A program made the translations under genes and the position numbers. Shown here one piece after another: positions 18,763 to 27,287 of a stretch of 64,000 nucleotides of DNA (position 1 is its first letter; each line of letters begins with the position of its first letter). Under the pieces are notes generated by a model, which saw only the letters and a list, made by a program, of their open reading frames with translations, was not told the origin of the DNA and did no database searches. This DNA comes from Flavimaribacter sediminis (GTDB taxonomy: Bacteria > Pseudomonadota > Alphaproteobacteria > Rhizobiales > Rhizobiaceae): NCBI RefSeq assembly GCF_019492055.1, contig NZ_JAICBX010000001.1:1240001-1304000 (forward strand). The letters run 5' to 3'.

Positions 18763-18806
18763 TATTGTTCCGAATATAGTTATAACGTACCTTTAATCGG
18801 AACAAT
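18763..18806. promoter_or_regulatory. Inverted repeat, candidate IclR operator
   Basis: ATTGTTCCGA (18764-18773) and its exact reverse complement TCGGAACAAT (18797-18806) are separated by 23 bases and end just before the start codons of the M24 gene. The longer string TATTGTTCCGAATAT (18763-18777) recurs exactly at 38031-38045, upstream of the TRAP/Mo-hydroxylase operon. The adjacent iclR gene suggests its product as the binder. Confidence 0.55.
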
Positions 18807-18823
18807 GGGTGATAAAATATAAT

Positions 18824-19978
18824 ATGACTGCGGACACCTTGGCAGGGGCGTGCAGGGAGCGTGCGTTCTCGTTTACAGACGCGGATGCGATTGTAACCGA
18901 TAATCCGGATCACATCGGCTATCTTTGCGGCTACCGGTCCATTCTCCATGACATGGCGCCTTACCGGCAGTTGCTTGTCGCAACACGAGGCCGGAGCGCG
19001 CTGGTGACCGGCGCCAGTGACGCAGGCGCGGCGCAAGAGGTCGTTGGAGAATCCTGTCGAATTTGGCGATACGGGACATTTTTCGTCTATGGCGACGAAG
19101 ACAGTGTGGCGACGCCGCCTGCCCATGCGGATTTTGGGGACGCTGTCCTGGCCGCCCTTGAATCCGAACTGCCGGACAAGGGATCCATATTGATTGATCT
19201 CGATCGTGCGGACACGATGGCGATTGTCGCCCAAACGTTATCAAATTGGCGGCGCTTGCCAGCGGCGAGCGTTCTCGCCAGATCGCGCGCGGTGAAACTG
19301 TCCGGCGAGTTGGATCGTCTTCGTCATGCCTCGCGGGCAACGGACGCCGCCATAGCGTCGGCAAGCAGGATGATACGTCCAGGGGTAACGGAGCTGGAAC
19401 TGGCGGCCGAGATTTCGCGGATGATCGTCGGGGAAGGCGGCGTTCCACGATTTGTCGTCGTGACTTCCGGGGAGCGGAGTTCGCTGGTGGATGCTTTTGC
19501 GACCGAGCGCCGGATAGAACAGGGCGATATCGTGCGCATCGATGTGGGGGGGCGTTTTTCCGGGTATCATTCCGACATGGCGCGCAGCTTTTGTTGCGGC
19601 GAACCGGAGCCTCTGGCGGAACAGCGATACGATGCGTTGCTCGACGGCGAGCAGGCGGAACTCAACCTGATCCGACCCGGCGCTTCGGCGCATGACATAT
19701 TCGAGGCCGCTGTCGCCGCCGTGCGAAAAGGCGGCATACCGGACTATCGGCGCAACCACTGCGGTCACGGCATCGGCATAGCTTCCCACGAATTTCCGTA
19801 CATCGCATCCGGGAACGAGACTGAACTGGAGGCGGGAATGGCGCTTTGCCTTGAGACGCCATATTACGAAAGAGGGTGGGGCGGCATGATGGTCGAGGAC
19901 ACTGTTATCGTGACGAATGACGGGTATGAGCGCATTACGCCTTCGTCGCGCGCATTGCGACAGATCGCTTCGGTTTGA
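18824..19978 (+). CDS. M24 family metallohydrolase (Xaa-Pro peptidase/creatinase-like)
   Basis: The ~384-residue protein has a creatinase-type N-terminal domain and a pita-bread M24 domain from about residue 150. All five metal ligands are present: Asp240 (RIDVGG), Asp251 (HSDMARSF), His315 (GHGIG), Glu344 (LETPYY) and Glu358 (VEDTVIV). Members cut peptides or small amides such as creatine or N-acetyl compounds; in this catabolic cluster an amide substrate is a reasonable guess. ATG 18824 and GTG 18809 are both possible; neither has a clear ribosome-binding site. A candidate operator overlaps the leader. It is followed by iclR after 28 bp. Confidence 0.8.
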   Translation: MTADTLAGACRERAFSFTDADAIVTDNPDHIGYLCGYRSILHDMAPYRQLLVATRGRSALVTGASDAGAAQEVVGESCRIWRYGTFFVYGDEDSVATPPAHADFGDAVLAALESELPDKGSILIDLDRADTMAIVAQTLSNWRRLPAASVLARSRAVKLSGELDRLRHASRATDAAIASASRMIRPGVTELELAAEISRMIVGEGGVPRFVVVTSGERSSLVDAFATERRIEQGDIVRIDVGGRFSGYHSDMARSFCCGEPEPLAEQRYDALLDGEQAELNLIRPGASAHDIFEAAVAAVRKGGIPDYRRNHCGHGIGIASHEFPYIASGNETELEAGMALCLETPYYERGWGGMMVEDTVIVTNDGYERITPSSRALRQIASV

Positions 19979-20006
19979 AAGTTTCGCGCATGCAGGAAGA
20001 TTGCAC

Positions 20007-20759
20007 ATGACAAAAAACCAGTCTCTGGAACGCGGACTTGAACTCCTTGAACTTGTCCAGAAATCGGACAAGCCGCTTGGCACACGCGATATGGCTCGCA
20101 AGTTGGGGGTAAGCCCGGCCGCGGTTCAGCGTCTGGTCAATACGCTCAACGAAAGAAACTATCTGGCGCGTGATCCGGAAACGCGCCGCTATCGCGTCGG
20201 CTACCAGGCTATTTTGTTCGGCAATGCGATCGCGCGCAGTGACGCGCTGCTGGTGGAGGGTCGCAGAGAGCTGGAGGAGGTGACCCGAAAGCTTCGTGTG
20301 GATTCCTACATGGCGACGCTGCAGGGACAAAACGCGTTCTACCTTTTGTGCGTCACGGGAGAGGCGCTTGTCTCGGTGCGCTGCGAGCCTGGCGATACGA
20401 TCCCGCTTCATTCCACAGCGATCGGAAAATGCATTCTGGCCAGCCTGCCTGATGCGGAGATACTCGAGATACTCGGCCCCGGGCCTTATCCGGCGATCAC
20501 AGGCAGCACATTGACGACGCCGGATTCTTTTCTTGCCGAAATCGAAGCAACGCGCGAACGCGGTTACGCCATTGTCGAAAACGAAAATATTGAAGGCATC
20601 ACGTCGGTCGGCGCATTGCTGGATCTGCCGAATGCGCCATCGAAAACAGCGATCAGCATTTCCTTCTCGCCATATTTCTCCAAAGATATCGACACGGAGG
20701 AGGCGGCAGCGGTTATCCAGGCCGCTGCAAGAAGAATTAGTCGCAGCGTCGCCATCTAG
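20007..20759 (+). CDS. IclR-family transcriptional regulator
   Basis: The 250-residue protein has an N-terminal winged helix (about 1-65: GLELLELVQKSDKPLGTRD, then VSPAAVQRLVNTLNERNYL) and a C-terminal IclR effector domain (HSTAIGKCILASL, then NIEGITSVGALL). The family usually controls aromatic-acid and other carbon catabolism and binds a small ligand. ATG 20007 follows CAGGAAGA. It probably forms an operon with the M24 gene. Operator-like elements upstream of that unit and of the distant TRAP/Mo-hydroxylase operon may be its sites. Confidence 0.88.
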   Translation: MTKNQSLERGLELLELVQKSDKPLGTRDMARKLGVSPAAVQRLVNTLNERNYLARDPETRRYRVGYQAILFGNAIARSDALLVEGRRELEEVTRKLRVDSYMATLQGQNAFYLLCVTGEALVSVRCEPGDTIPLHSTAIGKCILASLPDAEILEILGPGPYPAITGSTLTTPDSFLAEIEATRERGYAIVENENIEGITSVGALLDLPNAPSKTAISISFSPYFSKDIDTEEAAAVIQAAARRISRSVAI

Positions 20760-20828
20760 GGCGCCAATTGGCGCGTTGAGTTGGCATGAGCCGCATCGGC
20801 AGCTCCAAGATAATATCCGGCCGTCAGG

Positions 20829-21611
20829 TTACTTCGCCATGATTCCTCCGTCGACGGCTATGGTCGACCCGGTCATGAAACTTGAGGCCGGGGAGGCGAG
20901 GAGGAGGGCCAGCCCCTTGATCTCATCCGGTTCGGCAATACGGCCGAGCGGAACCATGGACGCAAACTGCGCCTCGACTTCCGGCTGGCGGATGCGCCCA
21001 CCGGCGATGTTGGTCCGGAAGGGGCCGGGCGCAATGCCGTTGACCAAGACGTTGTAGCGCGCCAGTTCCATTGCCGCCTGGCGGACGAGATTGACCACGG
21101 CCGCCTTTGTCGCTGCATAGGCGTAACCGCACATGACTTCAGAGCGCAGGCCGGCGACGGATGACACCGCGATGATGCGGCCGGAGCGCTGTTGCTTCAT
21201 GTGTTTCGCCGCCGCCTGAATAGTGGCGAAGACGCTGCTTAAATTCACATCCACGACCCGATCCCAACGCTCGTCTTCCACAGCGTTGATCTGACCTGCG
21301 TCGGTCAGATAACCGGGACCGGCGGTGATGCCGGCGTTTGCGACCACAACGTCGAGGCTGCCGCGTGATTCGGTTACGTCGTCTATTGTTTTACGCAGGA
21401 GAAACCGGTCGGAAACGTCCACGACTGTGGTCGTCGCTCGCTCGCCCAATGATCCGGAAGCCATAGCGAGGGCGTCGGCGTCGAGGTCCAGCAAATGGAC
21501 ATGCGCTCCGGCGGCGTGAAGACATTCGCTGATCGCCAGGCCAAGCCCGCTGGCGGCGCCCGTGACGACGGCGGTTTTCCCGTCCAGTGAAAACAGGTGA
21601 TTCAAGTCCAT
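20829..21611 (-). CDS. SDR-family dehydrogenase
   Basis: The ~260-residue protein is a classical short-chain dehydrogenase/reductase. It has the cofactor loop TGAASGLG, an Asp after beta2 (LDLDAD) favouring NAD(H), NAG in VVANAGIT, catalytic Ser in AVSSVAG, and YAYAATK with the Tyr-x-x-x-Lys pair. The start is uncertain: ATG 21611 has GGAGG only two bases upstream, while a TTG at 21603-21605 has better spacing. It diverges from the alpha/beta hydrolase gene; candidate GntR sites lie between them. It likely oxidises an alcohol intermediate of the pathway. Confidence 0.85.
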   Translation of the reverse strand: MDLNHLFSLDGKTAVVTGAASGLGLAISECLHAAGAHVHLLDLDADALAMASGSLGERATTTVVDVSDRFLLRKTIDDVTESRGSLDVVVANAGITAGPGYLTDAGQINAVEDERWDRVVDVNLSSVFATIQAAAKHMKQQRSGRIIAVSSVAGLRSEVMCGYAYAATKAAVVNLVRQAAMELARYNVLVNGIAPGPFRTNIAGGRIRQPEVEAQFASMVPLGRIAEPDEIKGLALLLASPASSFMTGSTIAVDGGIMAK

Positions 21612-21621
21612 TTCCTCCAAA

Positions 21622-21784
21622 TGGTATACGATCTCTATGCCTAAAGTATTTTGCTGGATTTGCAAGATTGAGTTATCAAGGGATAAAATAAGCAAATAAA
21701 ACAATATATTGTAATCAATATATCAGAAAATACGGCATGCGAAAAAAATATCGGTTGACGAAAAATGGATTATAAGGTGTACAA
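21622..21784. promoter_or_regulatory. Divergent promoter region with two candidate GntR sites
   Basis: TGGTATACGA (21622-21631) lies next to the SDR start on the minus side, and AGGTGTACAA (21775-21784) lies next to the hydrolase start on the plus side. A related TGGTACACAA is found on the minus strand at 24613-24622, before the next operon. A possible plus-strand promoter is TTGACG (21755-21760), 17 bases, TGTACA (21778-21783), which the second site would cover. The gntR gene at 23814-24494 is the likely source of the binder. Confidence 0.4.
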
Positions 21785-21785
21785 T

Positions 21786-22625
21786 ATGACGCAGGAAATA
21801 AGCCCGTTGCCAGATTGGGAGCGGAATGTCGGGGAGGAAATCGACACGATGAGTCACCAGGAATCCGTGGAAACGATCAACGGGTGTCGCACGCGTATCA
21901 TGCGCGCTGGCAGCGGCGAGCCGCTGCTATTCTTGCATGGCGCGGCTGGCGCCGGCGCATGGCTGCCTTTCATGGAGGCGCTTTCAAAGAACTATGATAT
22001 CATCGTCCCCGAACATCCGGGCTTTGGCGGCTCCGATACGCCGGACTGGCTGGATAATATCGGGGACCTCGCCTATTTTTATCTGGACGTCATCGATCAT
22101 TTGGGTCTCGAAAGCGTCCACCTCGTCGGAACCTCGATTGGCGGCTGGATCGCAGCGGAGCTTGCGACGCGCAATTCCTCGCCCCTCAAGACGCTCACTC
22201 TTGTCGCGCCGGCCGGCGTTCATGTGAAAGGCGTCGTCAAAGGCGACATGTTCATGTGGTCGCCTGACGAGATGATGCAGAACCTTTTCCACAATCAGGA
22301 GATTGCGGCGGCAATGCCTCAGCCGAAGGACGACGAAGAAGTCATGGTCGTTCTCAAGAACCGTCTGATGACGGCCAAGCTCGGCTGGAGCCCGCGGTTC
22401 CACAATCCGGACCTGCCCAAATGGCTCCATCGCATCAGTGTCCCGACACTCATCATCTGGGGCGACGACGACAAGTTGCTGCCAGCCGAAATGGGTCCGA
22501 CCTATCGCGACCTGATCCCGAATTCGACCCTCGACATCATCTCCGGGTGCGGACATCTGCCGCATGTCGAGAAGGCGCAGGAGTTTACGAGGAAGGTCGC
22601 CAGTTTCATTGAGGGAGCAGCGTGA
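21786..22625 (+). CDS. Alpha/beta hydrolase
   Basis: The ~279-residue protein has the alpha/beta hydrolase fold of meta-cleavage-product hydrolases and esterases: oxyanion motif FLHGAAGAGAW, nucleophile elbow GTSIGGW, acid in IIWGDDDKLLP and histidine in GCGHLPHVE. It probably cuts a C-C, ester or amide bond in a pathway intermediate. ATG 21786 follows AGGTG by six bases; ATG 21849 follows GGGGAGG by eleven and would also give a complete domain. Its stop overlaps the start of the luciferase-like gene (TGATG), so the two are translated together. Confidence 0.85.
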   Translation: MTQEISPLPDWERNVGEEIDTMSHQESVETINGCRTRIMRAGSGEPLLFLHGAAGAGAWLPFMEALSKNYDIIVPEHPGFGGSDTPDWLDNIGDLAYFYLDVIDHLGLESVHLVGTSIGGWIAAELATRNSSPLKTLTLVAPAGVHVKGVVKGDMFMWSPDEMMQNLFHNQEIAAAMPQPKDDEEVMVVLKNRLMTAKLGWSPRFHNPDLPKWLHRISVPTLIIWGDDDKLLPAEMGPTYRDLIPNSTLDIISGCGHLPHVEKAQEFTRKVASFIEGAA

Positions 22626-23791
22626 TGAAATTTTATATGATGCACCTCATGCCCTATGCCGATCTGGATCTTGATTACGACCAGAAATTCAATTCGGCAT
22701 GGATCACGCTGCCCAACAGCTATTACGATCCGAAGAAGGGCGCCAAGCTTTACAATCGTTATCTCGACGAACTCGAATACGCCGACCAGCTTGGCTTCGA
22801 TGGCGTCTGCGTGAACGAGCACCACCAGAACGCCTACGGACTGATGCCTCAGCCGGGCGTGATGGCCGGAGCGCTGGCGCGACGGACCAAAAAGGTCAAG
22901 ATCGCCATTCTGGGTCGCGCGCTGCCGCTGTTGAACAACCCCGTCACCGTGGCGGAAGAATTCGCGATGGTCGACAACATCACAGAGGGTCGTCTGATCG
23001 CCGGCTTCGTTCGCGGCATTGGCGCGGAATACCATGCCTGGAGCTCCAACCCGGCCAATTCGCACGATCGTTTCCATGAGGCGCATGACCTGATCGTCCG
23101 CGCATGGACGGAGACCGGGCCATTTGCCTTTGAAGGCAAGCACTACGAGTTCCAGTACGTCAACCTTTGGCCGCGTCCGTATCAGGAGCCGCATCCGCCG
23201 GTCTGGATACCCTCGCAAGGTTCAAGCGAGACGATTGATTGGGCGTCGCATCCCGACCGCCGCTACACCTATCTCCAGACCTTCACGCCGGTGACGATGC
23301 TCGCCAAGTACATGGCCATGTACAGGGAGCGCGCGCTTGAGCAGGGCTACGAGGCGACCGAGGATCAGCTGGGCTGGTCGGTGCCGGTCTATGTCGCTGA
23401 AACCGACGAGATCGCGCGTCGCGAGGCCAAGGATCACATAGAGAACTTCCTCAACAAATTCCTGCGGATGCCAAAGGAAATGTTGCTGCCGCCCGGATAT
23501 CTGTCGCTGCGCTCGATGATGGGCGTCATGAAGGCAAAATCCGCTATTGGCGGCAAGCAGACGATCGACGACGTCATCGACAAGGGCATGTTCATCTGTG
23601 GCAGCCCGGAGACGGTGCGCTCGCGCCTAGAACAGTATCAGACCGAGATCGGCTTCGGTCATCTTCTGACGCTGCTTCAGTTCGGTACGTTGCCGGCTGA
23701 ACTCACCCGAAAGAACATGGAAATCTACGCCAGCGAAGTGATGCCGTACCTTCGGGAAAAAACATCTGCTGAACCGGCGATGGCGGACTGA
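22625..23791 (+). CDS. Luciferase-like flavin-dependent monooxygenase
   Basis: The 388-residue protein belongs to the bacterial luciferase-like (LLM) superfamily. It has EYADQLGFDGVCVNEHH near the start, NPVTVAEEFAMVDNITEGRL, and RFHEAHDLIVRAWTETGPFAF in the middle. These TIM-barrel enzymes use FMNH2 supplied by a separate reductase and O2 to hydroxylate or oxygenate substrates. The FMN reductase gene at 25517 is a natural partner. It overlaps the hydrolase gene by one base, which suggests sequential steps. Confidence 0.85.
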   Translation: MKFYMMHLMPYADLDLDYDQKFNSAWITLPNSYYDPKKGAKLYNRYLDELEYADQLGFDGVCVNEHHQNAYGLMPQPGVMAGALARRTKKVKIAILGRALPLLNNPVTVAEEFAMVDNITEGRLIAGFVRGIGAEYHAWSSNPANSHDRFHEAHDLIVRAWTETGPFAFEGKHYEFQYVNLWPRPYQEPHPPVWIPSQGSSETIDWASHPDRRYTYLQTFTPVTMLAKYMAMYRERALEQGYEATEDQLGWSVPVYVAETDEIARREAKDHIENFLNKFLRMPKEMLLPPGYLSLRSMMGVMKAKSAIGGKQTIDDVIDKGMFICGSPETVRSRLEQYQTEIGFGHLLTLLQFGTLPAELTRKNMEIYASEVMPYLREKTSAEPAMAD

Positions 23792-23813
23792 TGTCTCGGC
23801 AGATCCGGATGGT

Positions 23814-24494
23814 TCATTCCGGTTCCGGATTGGGATCGGTGAGAATGGACAGGAGGTGGGCGTTCATCGCCGCCTCCGCCCAGTCGGGATTGCCTGCTTT
23901 CAGGGCGTCAATGATTTCGCGGTGCTGGCGGTGCGTCCGGCGCGTGCGGTCTTCCAGCGGTTCACGGTAAAAATTGAAGATGGAGGGTGGCAATTCCAGC
24001 GCTGAGGCAAGAATGCGATCCAGGCGCGGACTGTCGGCTGCTGAAGCGATTGTTGCATGGAATTCGTTATTGAGGTGGTCGAATTGAGACAGGTGACCGT
24101 GCCAGCCGAGCTTGGCGAAAATGCTCTCCATCTCCCGTTCGAGTTCCTCGAGATGGTCGATTTGGGAAGGCGTGATTCGGCGCGCGGCCCGGCGGGCGCC
24201 GTGCCCTTCGAGCTTGGCGCGCAGCCGAAACACTTCGGCGACCTCCGACATGGAAAAGTTGGCGACCTGTCCGCGCCGGTAGCGTTCAAGCACCACGAGA
24301 CCTTCGTTGGAGAGACGTTGCAAGGCTTCGCGGACCGGCGTTCTGCTGACGCCGATCTGGTCAGCCAACTTCGCCTCCTGCAACGCCTCACCGGATTTGA
24401 GCTCTCCGGTGACGATTGCCGAGCGGATGTGACGATAGGCGATTTCGACGGCGCCTCCGGATTCGGCTCCATCCTTCGGTGTTCTGTTGTTCAT
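23814..24494 (-). CDS. GntR-family regulator with FCD domain
   Basis: The ~226-residue protein has an N-terminal GntR winged helix (AYRHIRSAIVTGELKSGEAL, then IGVSRTPVREALQRLSNEGLV) and a helical FCD ligand-binding domain with metal-ligand-like His residues (LNNEFHATI, RQHREIIDAL). The family controls catabolism of organic acids and aromatic compounds. ATG 24494 is chosen; an upstream ATG at about 24515 is possible. It lies between two plus-strand catabolic units and points against them. Three similar sites (GGTRYACRA) at the flanking promoters are candidate targets. Confidence 0.85.
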   Translation of the reverse strand: MNNRTPKDGAESGGAVEIAYRHIRSAIVTGELKSGEALQEAKLADQIGVSRTPVREALQRLSNEGLVVLERYRRGQVANFSMSEVAEVFRLRAKLEGHGARRAARRITPSQIDHLEELEREMESIFAKLGWHGHLSQFDHLNNEFHATIASAADSPRLDRILASALELPPSIFNFYREPLEDRTRRTHRQHREIIDALKAGNPDWAEAAMNAHLLSILTDPNPEPE

Positions 24495-24612
24495 GCGTCC
24501 CGGTCCGATTCTGTCCATTCCATTCGCACGCTCTGCGCGAAAGGGCAAGCTGATGAAAGTTGCATGCCAAAACAATCAAAATCAACGGATAAACGGTGAT
24601 GGTGACTATGTT

Positions 24613-24631
24613 TTGTGTACCATTGTTATAC
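24613..24631. promoter_or_regulatory. Candidate GntR operator before the gentisate operon
   Basis: TTGTGTACCA (24613-24622) is the reverse complement of TGGTACACAA, close to the two sites at 21622 and 21775, and is followed directly by TTGTTATAC. It lies between gntR and the first gene of the plus-strand operon that includes the ring-cleavage dioxygenase. Confidence 0.4.
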
Positions 24632-24656
24632 GCTGCACGGCGTTTTGGGAGGCGTC

Positions 24657-25502
24657 ATGAAGATTGATCCGGGACTTGTGGCATACGTTTCTGGCGGTGG
24701 TTCAGGCATAGGCCGGGGCTTCTGCGTTGAACTGGCGCGCCGCGGCGTGCATGTCGGCGTCTGCGATATTCGCGGCGAAGACGCGCGTGAAACGGTGCGT
24801 TTGATTGAAGAGGGCGGCGGCAAGGCCATTGCGCTTGAGACCGATGTTTCTGACCAGTCCTCCGTCGATGCGGCCGCAGACGCGATTGAATCCGTTTTCG
24901 GCGATGTCAGCCTTGTCTTCAACAACGCCGGTGTCGCCATGCACGGCGTGCCGGTCGAAGAGATCAGCCTTTCGGAATGGGACTGGGTAATTGGCGTCAA
25001 TGTCATGGGCGTCATCCATGGTGTACGCACATTCGTTCCCCGTCTCAGGAAGGCCGGCAAGCCCGCCCATATTGTCAATACGGCGTCGATCGGCGGTTTT
25101 CAGGTAAATCCTGACTTCCTGACGGTCGCCTATTCGATGACGAAATACGCTGTCGTCGCGTTGAGCGAAGGATTGCGCAACGAACTTGCTGAAACGCAGA
25201 CTGGTGTTTCGGTGCTCGCGCCCGCAGCTGTCGATACGGGCATTCATTTGTCTGAACGCAGCCGCCCGGAACGGCTGGGCGGGGCTTATGTGCGGCCGGA
25301 AAACCATTTTATGGGCGAGCTGATCAAAGATGGCGCGCAGCCTGAGGACATCGCCAACATCGTTCTGTCAGCCATCGAGAGCAATTGCTTCTATATCTTC
25401 CCGCATCCCGAGACGCGTCCCTGGCTGGAGCGCAGGTTCAGCGAAATTCTCGACGCCTACGGTGCGGCCGAAGCAGCAGCCAAGCCGCTTGCGGCCGAAT
25501 GA
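24657..25502 (+). CDS. SDR-family oxidoreductase
   Basis: The 281-residue protein is a short-chain dehydrogenase. It has cofactor loop SGGGSGIGRG, an Asp after beta2 (VCDIRGED), NNAGV, catalytic Ser in NTASIGG and YSMTK with Tyr and Lys. A long C-terminal part (VRPENHFMGELIKDGAQPED) is typical of the SDR subgroup often found in ring-degradation clusters. ATG 24657 follows GGGAGG by a few bases. It is the first gene of a six-gene operon running to 31262. Confidence 0.87.
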   Translation: MKIDPGLVAYVSGGGSGIGRGFCVELARRGVHVGVCDIRGEDARETVRLIEEGGGKAIALETDVSDQSSVDAAADAIESVFGDVSLVFNNAGVAMHGVPVEEISLSEWDWVIGVNVMGVIHGVRTFVPRLRKAGKPAHIVNTASIGGFQVNPDFLTVAYSMTKYAVVALSEGLRNELAETQTGVSVLAPAAVDTGIHLSERSRPERLGGAYVRPENHFMGELIKDGAQPEDIANIVLSAIESNCFYIFPHPETRPWLERRFSEILDAYGAAEAAAKPLAAE

Positions 25503-25516
25503 TGAAAGGAAACCAG

Positions 25517-26179
25517 ATGCCTGAGCAAACAATCAGATTCAACGGGCGGCCAGATGGCGCATCGGCGGGCAGGGCGGTTCCGCACATTGTCGGCATCGGC
25601 GGAACGACCCGTATCGGATCCAGTTCAGAAGCCGCGCTGCGTTTCACTCTGAAATGCGCCGAAGCAGAGGGCGCGAGCGTCGAACTGATCGCCGGCCCGC
25701 TCCTTGATTTGCCGAATTATGACCCGTCTGACGAGCATCGCTCTCCGTCAGCCCTGCGGCTTGTGAAGTCTCTGCGCAAGGCGGACGGCGTCATCATATC
25801 GACGCCAAGTTATCATGGTGGTATTTCCGGCATGATCAAGAACGCGCTCGATTATGTGGAAGACATGCGGGACGATCAGGAGCCATACTTCGAAGGCCGG
25901 AGCGTCGGTCTGATCGTGTCGGCCTACGGCGCCCAGGCGCTTGGCATCACCATGGCGTCGACCCGCTCTATCATTCATGCGTTGCGCGGCTGGCCCACAC
26001 CCTACGCCGCGACCCTGAATTCAGCCGAAAAGCCGTTCGCAAACGGCTTGCCGGCGAATGAATCCGTTGCCGAGCAACTGCGCATCGTCGCACAGCAAAC
26101 CGTTGCATTCGCCAATATGAAATTAGCTGGCGGCAGCGGCGCCCGACAGGCTGACACATTATCGGCAGCCAACGGGTAA
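25517..26179 (+). CDS. NADPH-dependent FMN reductase family protein
   Basis: The 220-residue protein has the flavodoxin-like fold of FMN reductases: GGTTRIGSSSEAAL for phosphate binding near the start, DGVIISTPSYHGGISGMIKN for the flavin ring, and a late SAYGAQ loop. It should reduce FMN with NAD(P)H and supply FMNH2 to the luciferase-like monooxygenase at 22625. ATG 25517 follows AAAGGA. It is 14 bp behind the SDR gene, in the same operon. Confidence 0.85.
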   Translation: MPEQTIRFNGRPDGASAGRAVPHIVGIGGTTRIGSSSEAALRFTLKCAEAEGASVELIAGPLLDLPNYDPSDEHRSPSALRLVKSLRKADGVIISTPSYHGGISGMIKNALDYVEDMRDDQEPYFEGRSVGLIVSAYGAQALGITMASTRSIIHALRGWPTPYAATLNSAEKPFANGLPANESVAEQLRIVAQQTVAFANMKLAGGSGARQADTLSAANG

Positions 26180-26227
26180 TCATCTTGCGTCCGGCTGTGG
26201 AGGCTGCCGGACATCTGTTTTGTTGGA

Positions 26228-26242
26228 TCCGAATGATTCGGA
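26228..26242. promoter_or_regulatory. Perfect 7-1-7 palindrome before the TAXI gene
   Basis: TCCGAATGATTCGGA is a perfect palindrome ending a few bases before the ribosome-binding site of the TAXI receptor gene. Its arm TCCGAAT also occurs inside the TATTGTTCCGAATAT element found twice elsewhere, so it could be a site for the same IclR protein or an mRNA hairpin. It is not followed by a T run. Confidence 0.4.
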
Positions 26243-26258
26243 AAAAGGGAGGAAATCC

Positions 26259-27224
26259 ATGCGAAATCTACTTGTTACTCTTGCGTCCGCGGTTGTTGTC
26301 AGCGCAGGCGTGCTGACGGGCGCGGCCAATGCCGAGACCGTCTCAATGGCCACGTTGCCGCCGGGCGCAATCAACAATGTACAGGCACAGGCGATTGCCA
26401 AGGTGCTTCAGGAAAACACCGATCTTCAGGTCCGCGTCGTCAGTTTCAACGGACCGGCGGCGATCCTCGGCTCCGTGCAAAATGGTCAGGCGGAATTCGC
26501 TTTCGTATCCAATGACGAGGCCGGTGTTGCCTTTCAGGGTGTTGGAGAACATGACGGCCGGGCCATGGAAGATCTGCGGCTTGCTGTGACTGCGTTCCCG
26601 TTCAAGGTCGGCATTCTCGTGCGCAAGGATTCCGGCATCAACAGTGTCGCCGACCTGAAAGGCAAGCGTTTCCCGACTGGCTGGCAGGGGTTCAAACAGG
26701 GCATCGATCTTTCGAACGCCATGCTCGCCACCGCCGGTCTTAGCCTCGACGACATGGACGGCGTGCCAACCGCCAATCTGCTTCGCGCCGCCGACGACTT
26801 CAAGGCGGGCAGGCTTGACGCCACGATCTTCGCCGTAGGCGCGCCGAAGGTCGCCGAACTGGACGCCGCCGTTGGCATCAAGTTCCTGGATCTGCCGGAT
26901 ACGGAAGAAGCGGCTGCTGCGATGAACGCGGTGCGTCCCGAATACCATCTGGCCGAGCAGGCTCCGGCGCCGCATCTTGCCGGCGTCGATGGAGAAACCA
27001 CCCTTATGGAATATGCGGTTACCGTTGTCGTCAACGCCAATGTTTCCGACGAAATGGTCCAGAAGGTTGACGAAGCGATCTACGCCAACAAGGAAGGCCT
27101 CGTGGCTGGCCACCCCTCCTTCAATGCGATGACCCAGGAGGGGCTTTCGATGAAGCAGCCGCGCGTTCCCTACCATCCGGCTTCGATTGAGTTCTTCAAG
27201 GAAAAGGGCATCTGGCAGGAGTAA
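26259..27224 (+). CDS. TAXI-family TRAP transporter substrate-binding protein
   Basis: The 321-residue protein has a cleavable signal peptide (MRNLLVTLASAVVVSAGVLT, cut at ANA-E) and the TAXI receptor fold: GPAAILGSVQNGQAEFAFVSNDEA, a KGKRFPTGWQG loop and a long C-terminal region. TAXI receptors pass organic acids to fused TRAP permeases, here encoded next. ATG 26259 follows GGGAGGAAA. The position inside the operon suggests that it binds the aromatic or organic-acid substrate of the pathway. Confidence 0.85.
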   Translation: MRNLLVTLASAVVVSAGVLTGAANAETVSMATLPPGAINNVQAQAIAKVLQENTDLQVRVVSFNGPAAILGSVQNGQAEFAFVSNDEAGVAFQGVGEHDGRAMEDLRLAVTAFPFKVGILVRKDSGINSVADLKGKRFPTGWQGFKQGIDLSNAMLATAGLSLDDMDGVPTANLLRAADDFKAGRLDATIFAVGAPKVAELDAAVGIKFLDLPDTEEAAAAMNAVRPEYHLAEQAPAPHLAGVDGETTLMEYAVTVVVNANVSDEMVQKVDEAIYANKEGLVAGHPSFNAMTQEGLSMKQPRVPYHPASIEFFKEKGIWQE

Positions 27225-27287
27225 ACCTGCCAGTCCCGTTCCTGAAGATACGTTTCAAGATCAACCGATCCAGTTGGAGCCATCGCA

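Noticed and set aside
18805-18822. A five-codon minigene (ATG GGT GAT AAA ATA TAA) just before the M24 start
   Set aside because: Such short frames occur by chance and no ribosome-binding site precedes it; noted only because it overlaps the operator end.
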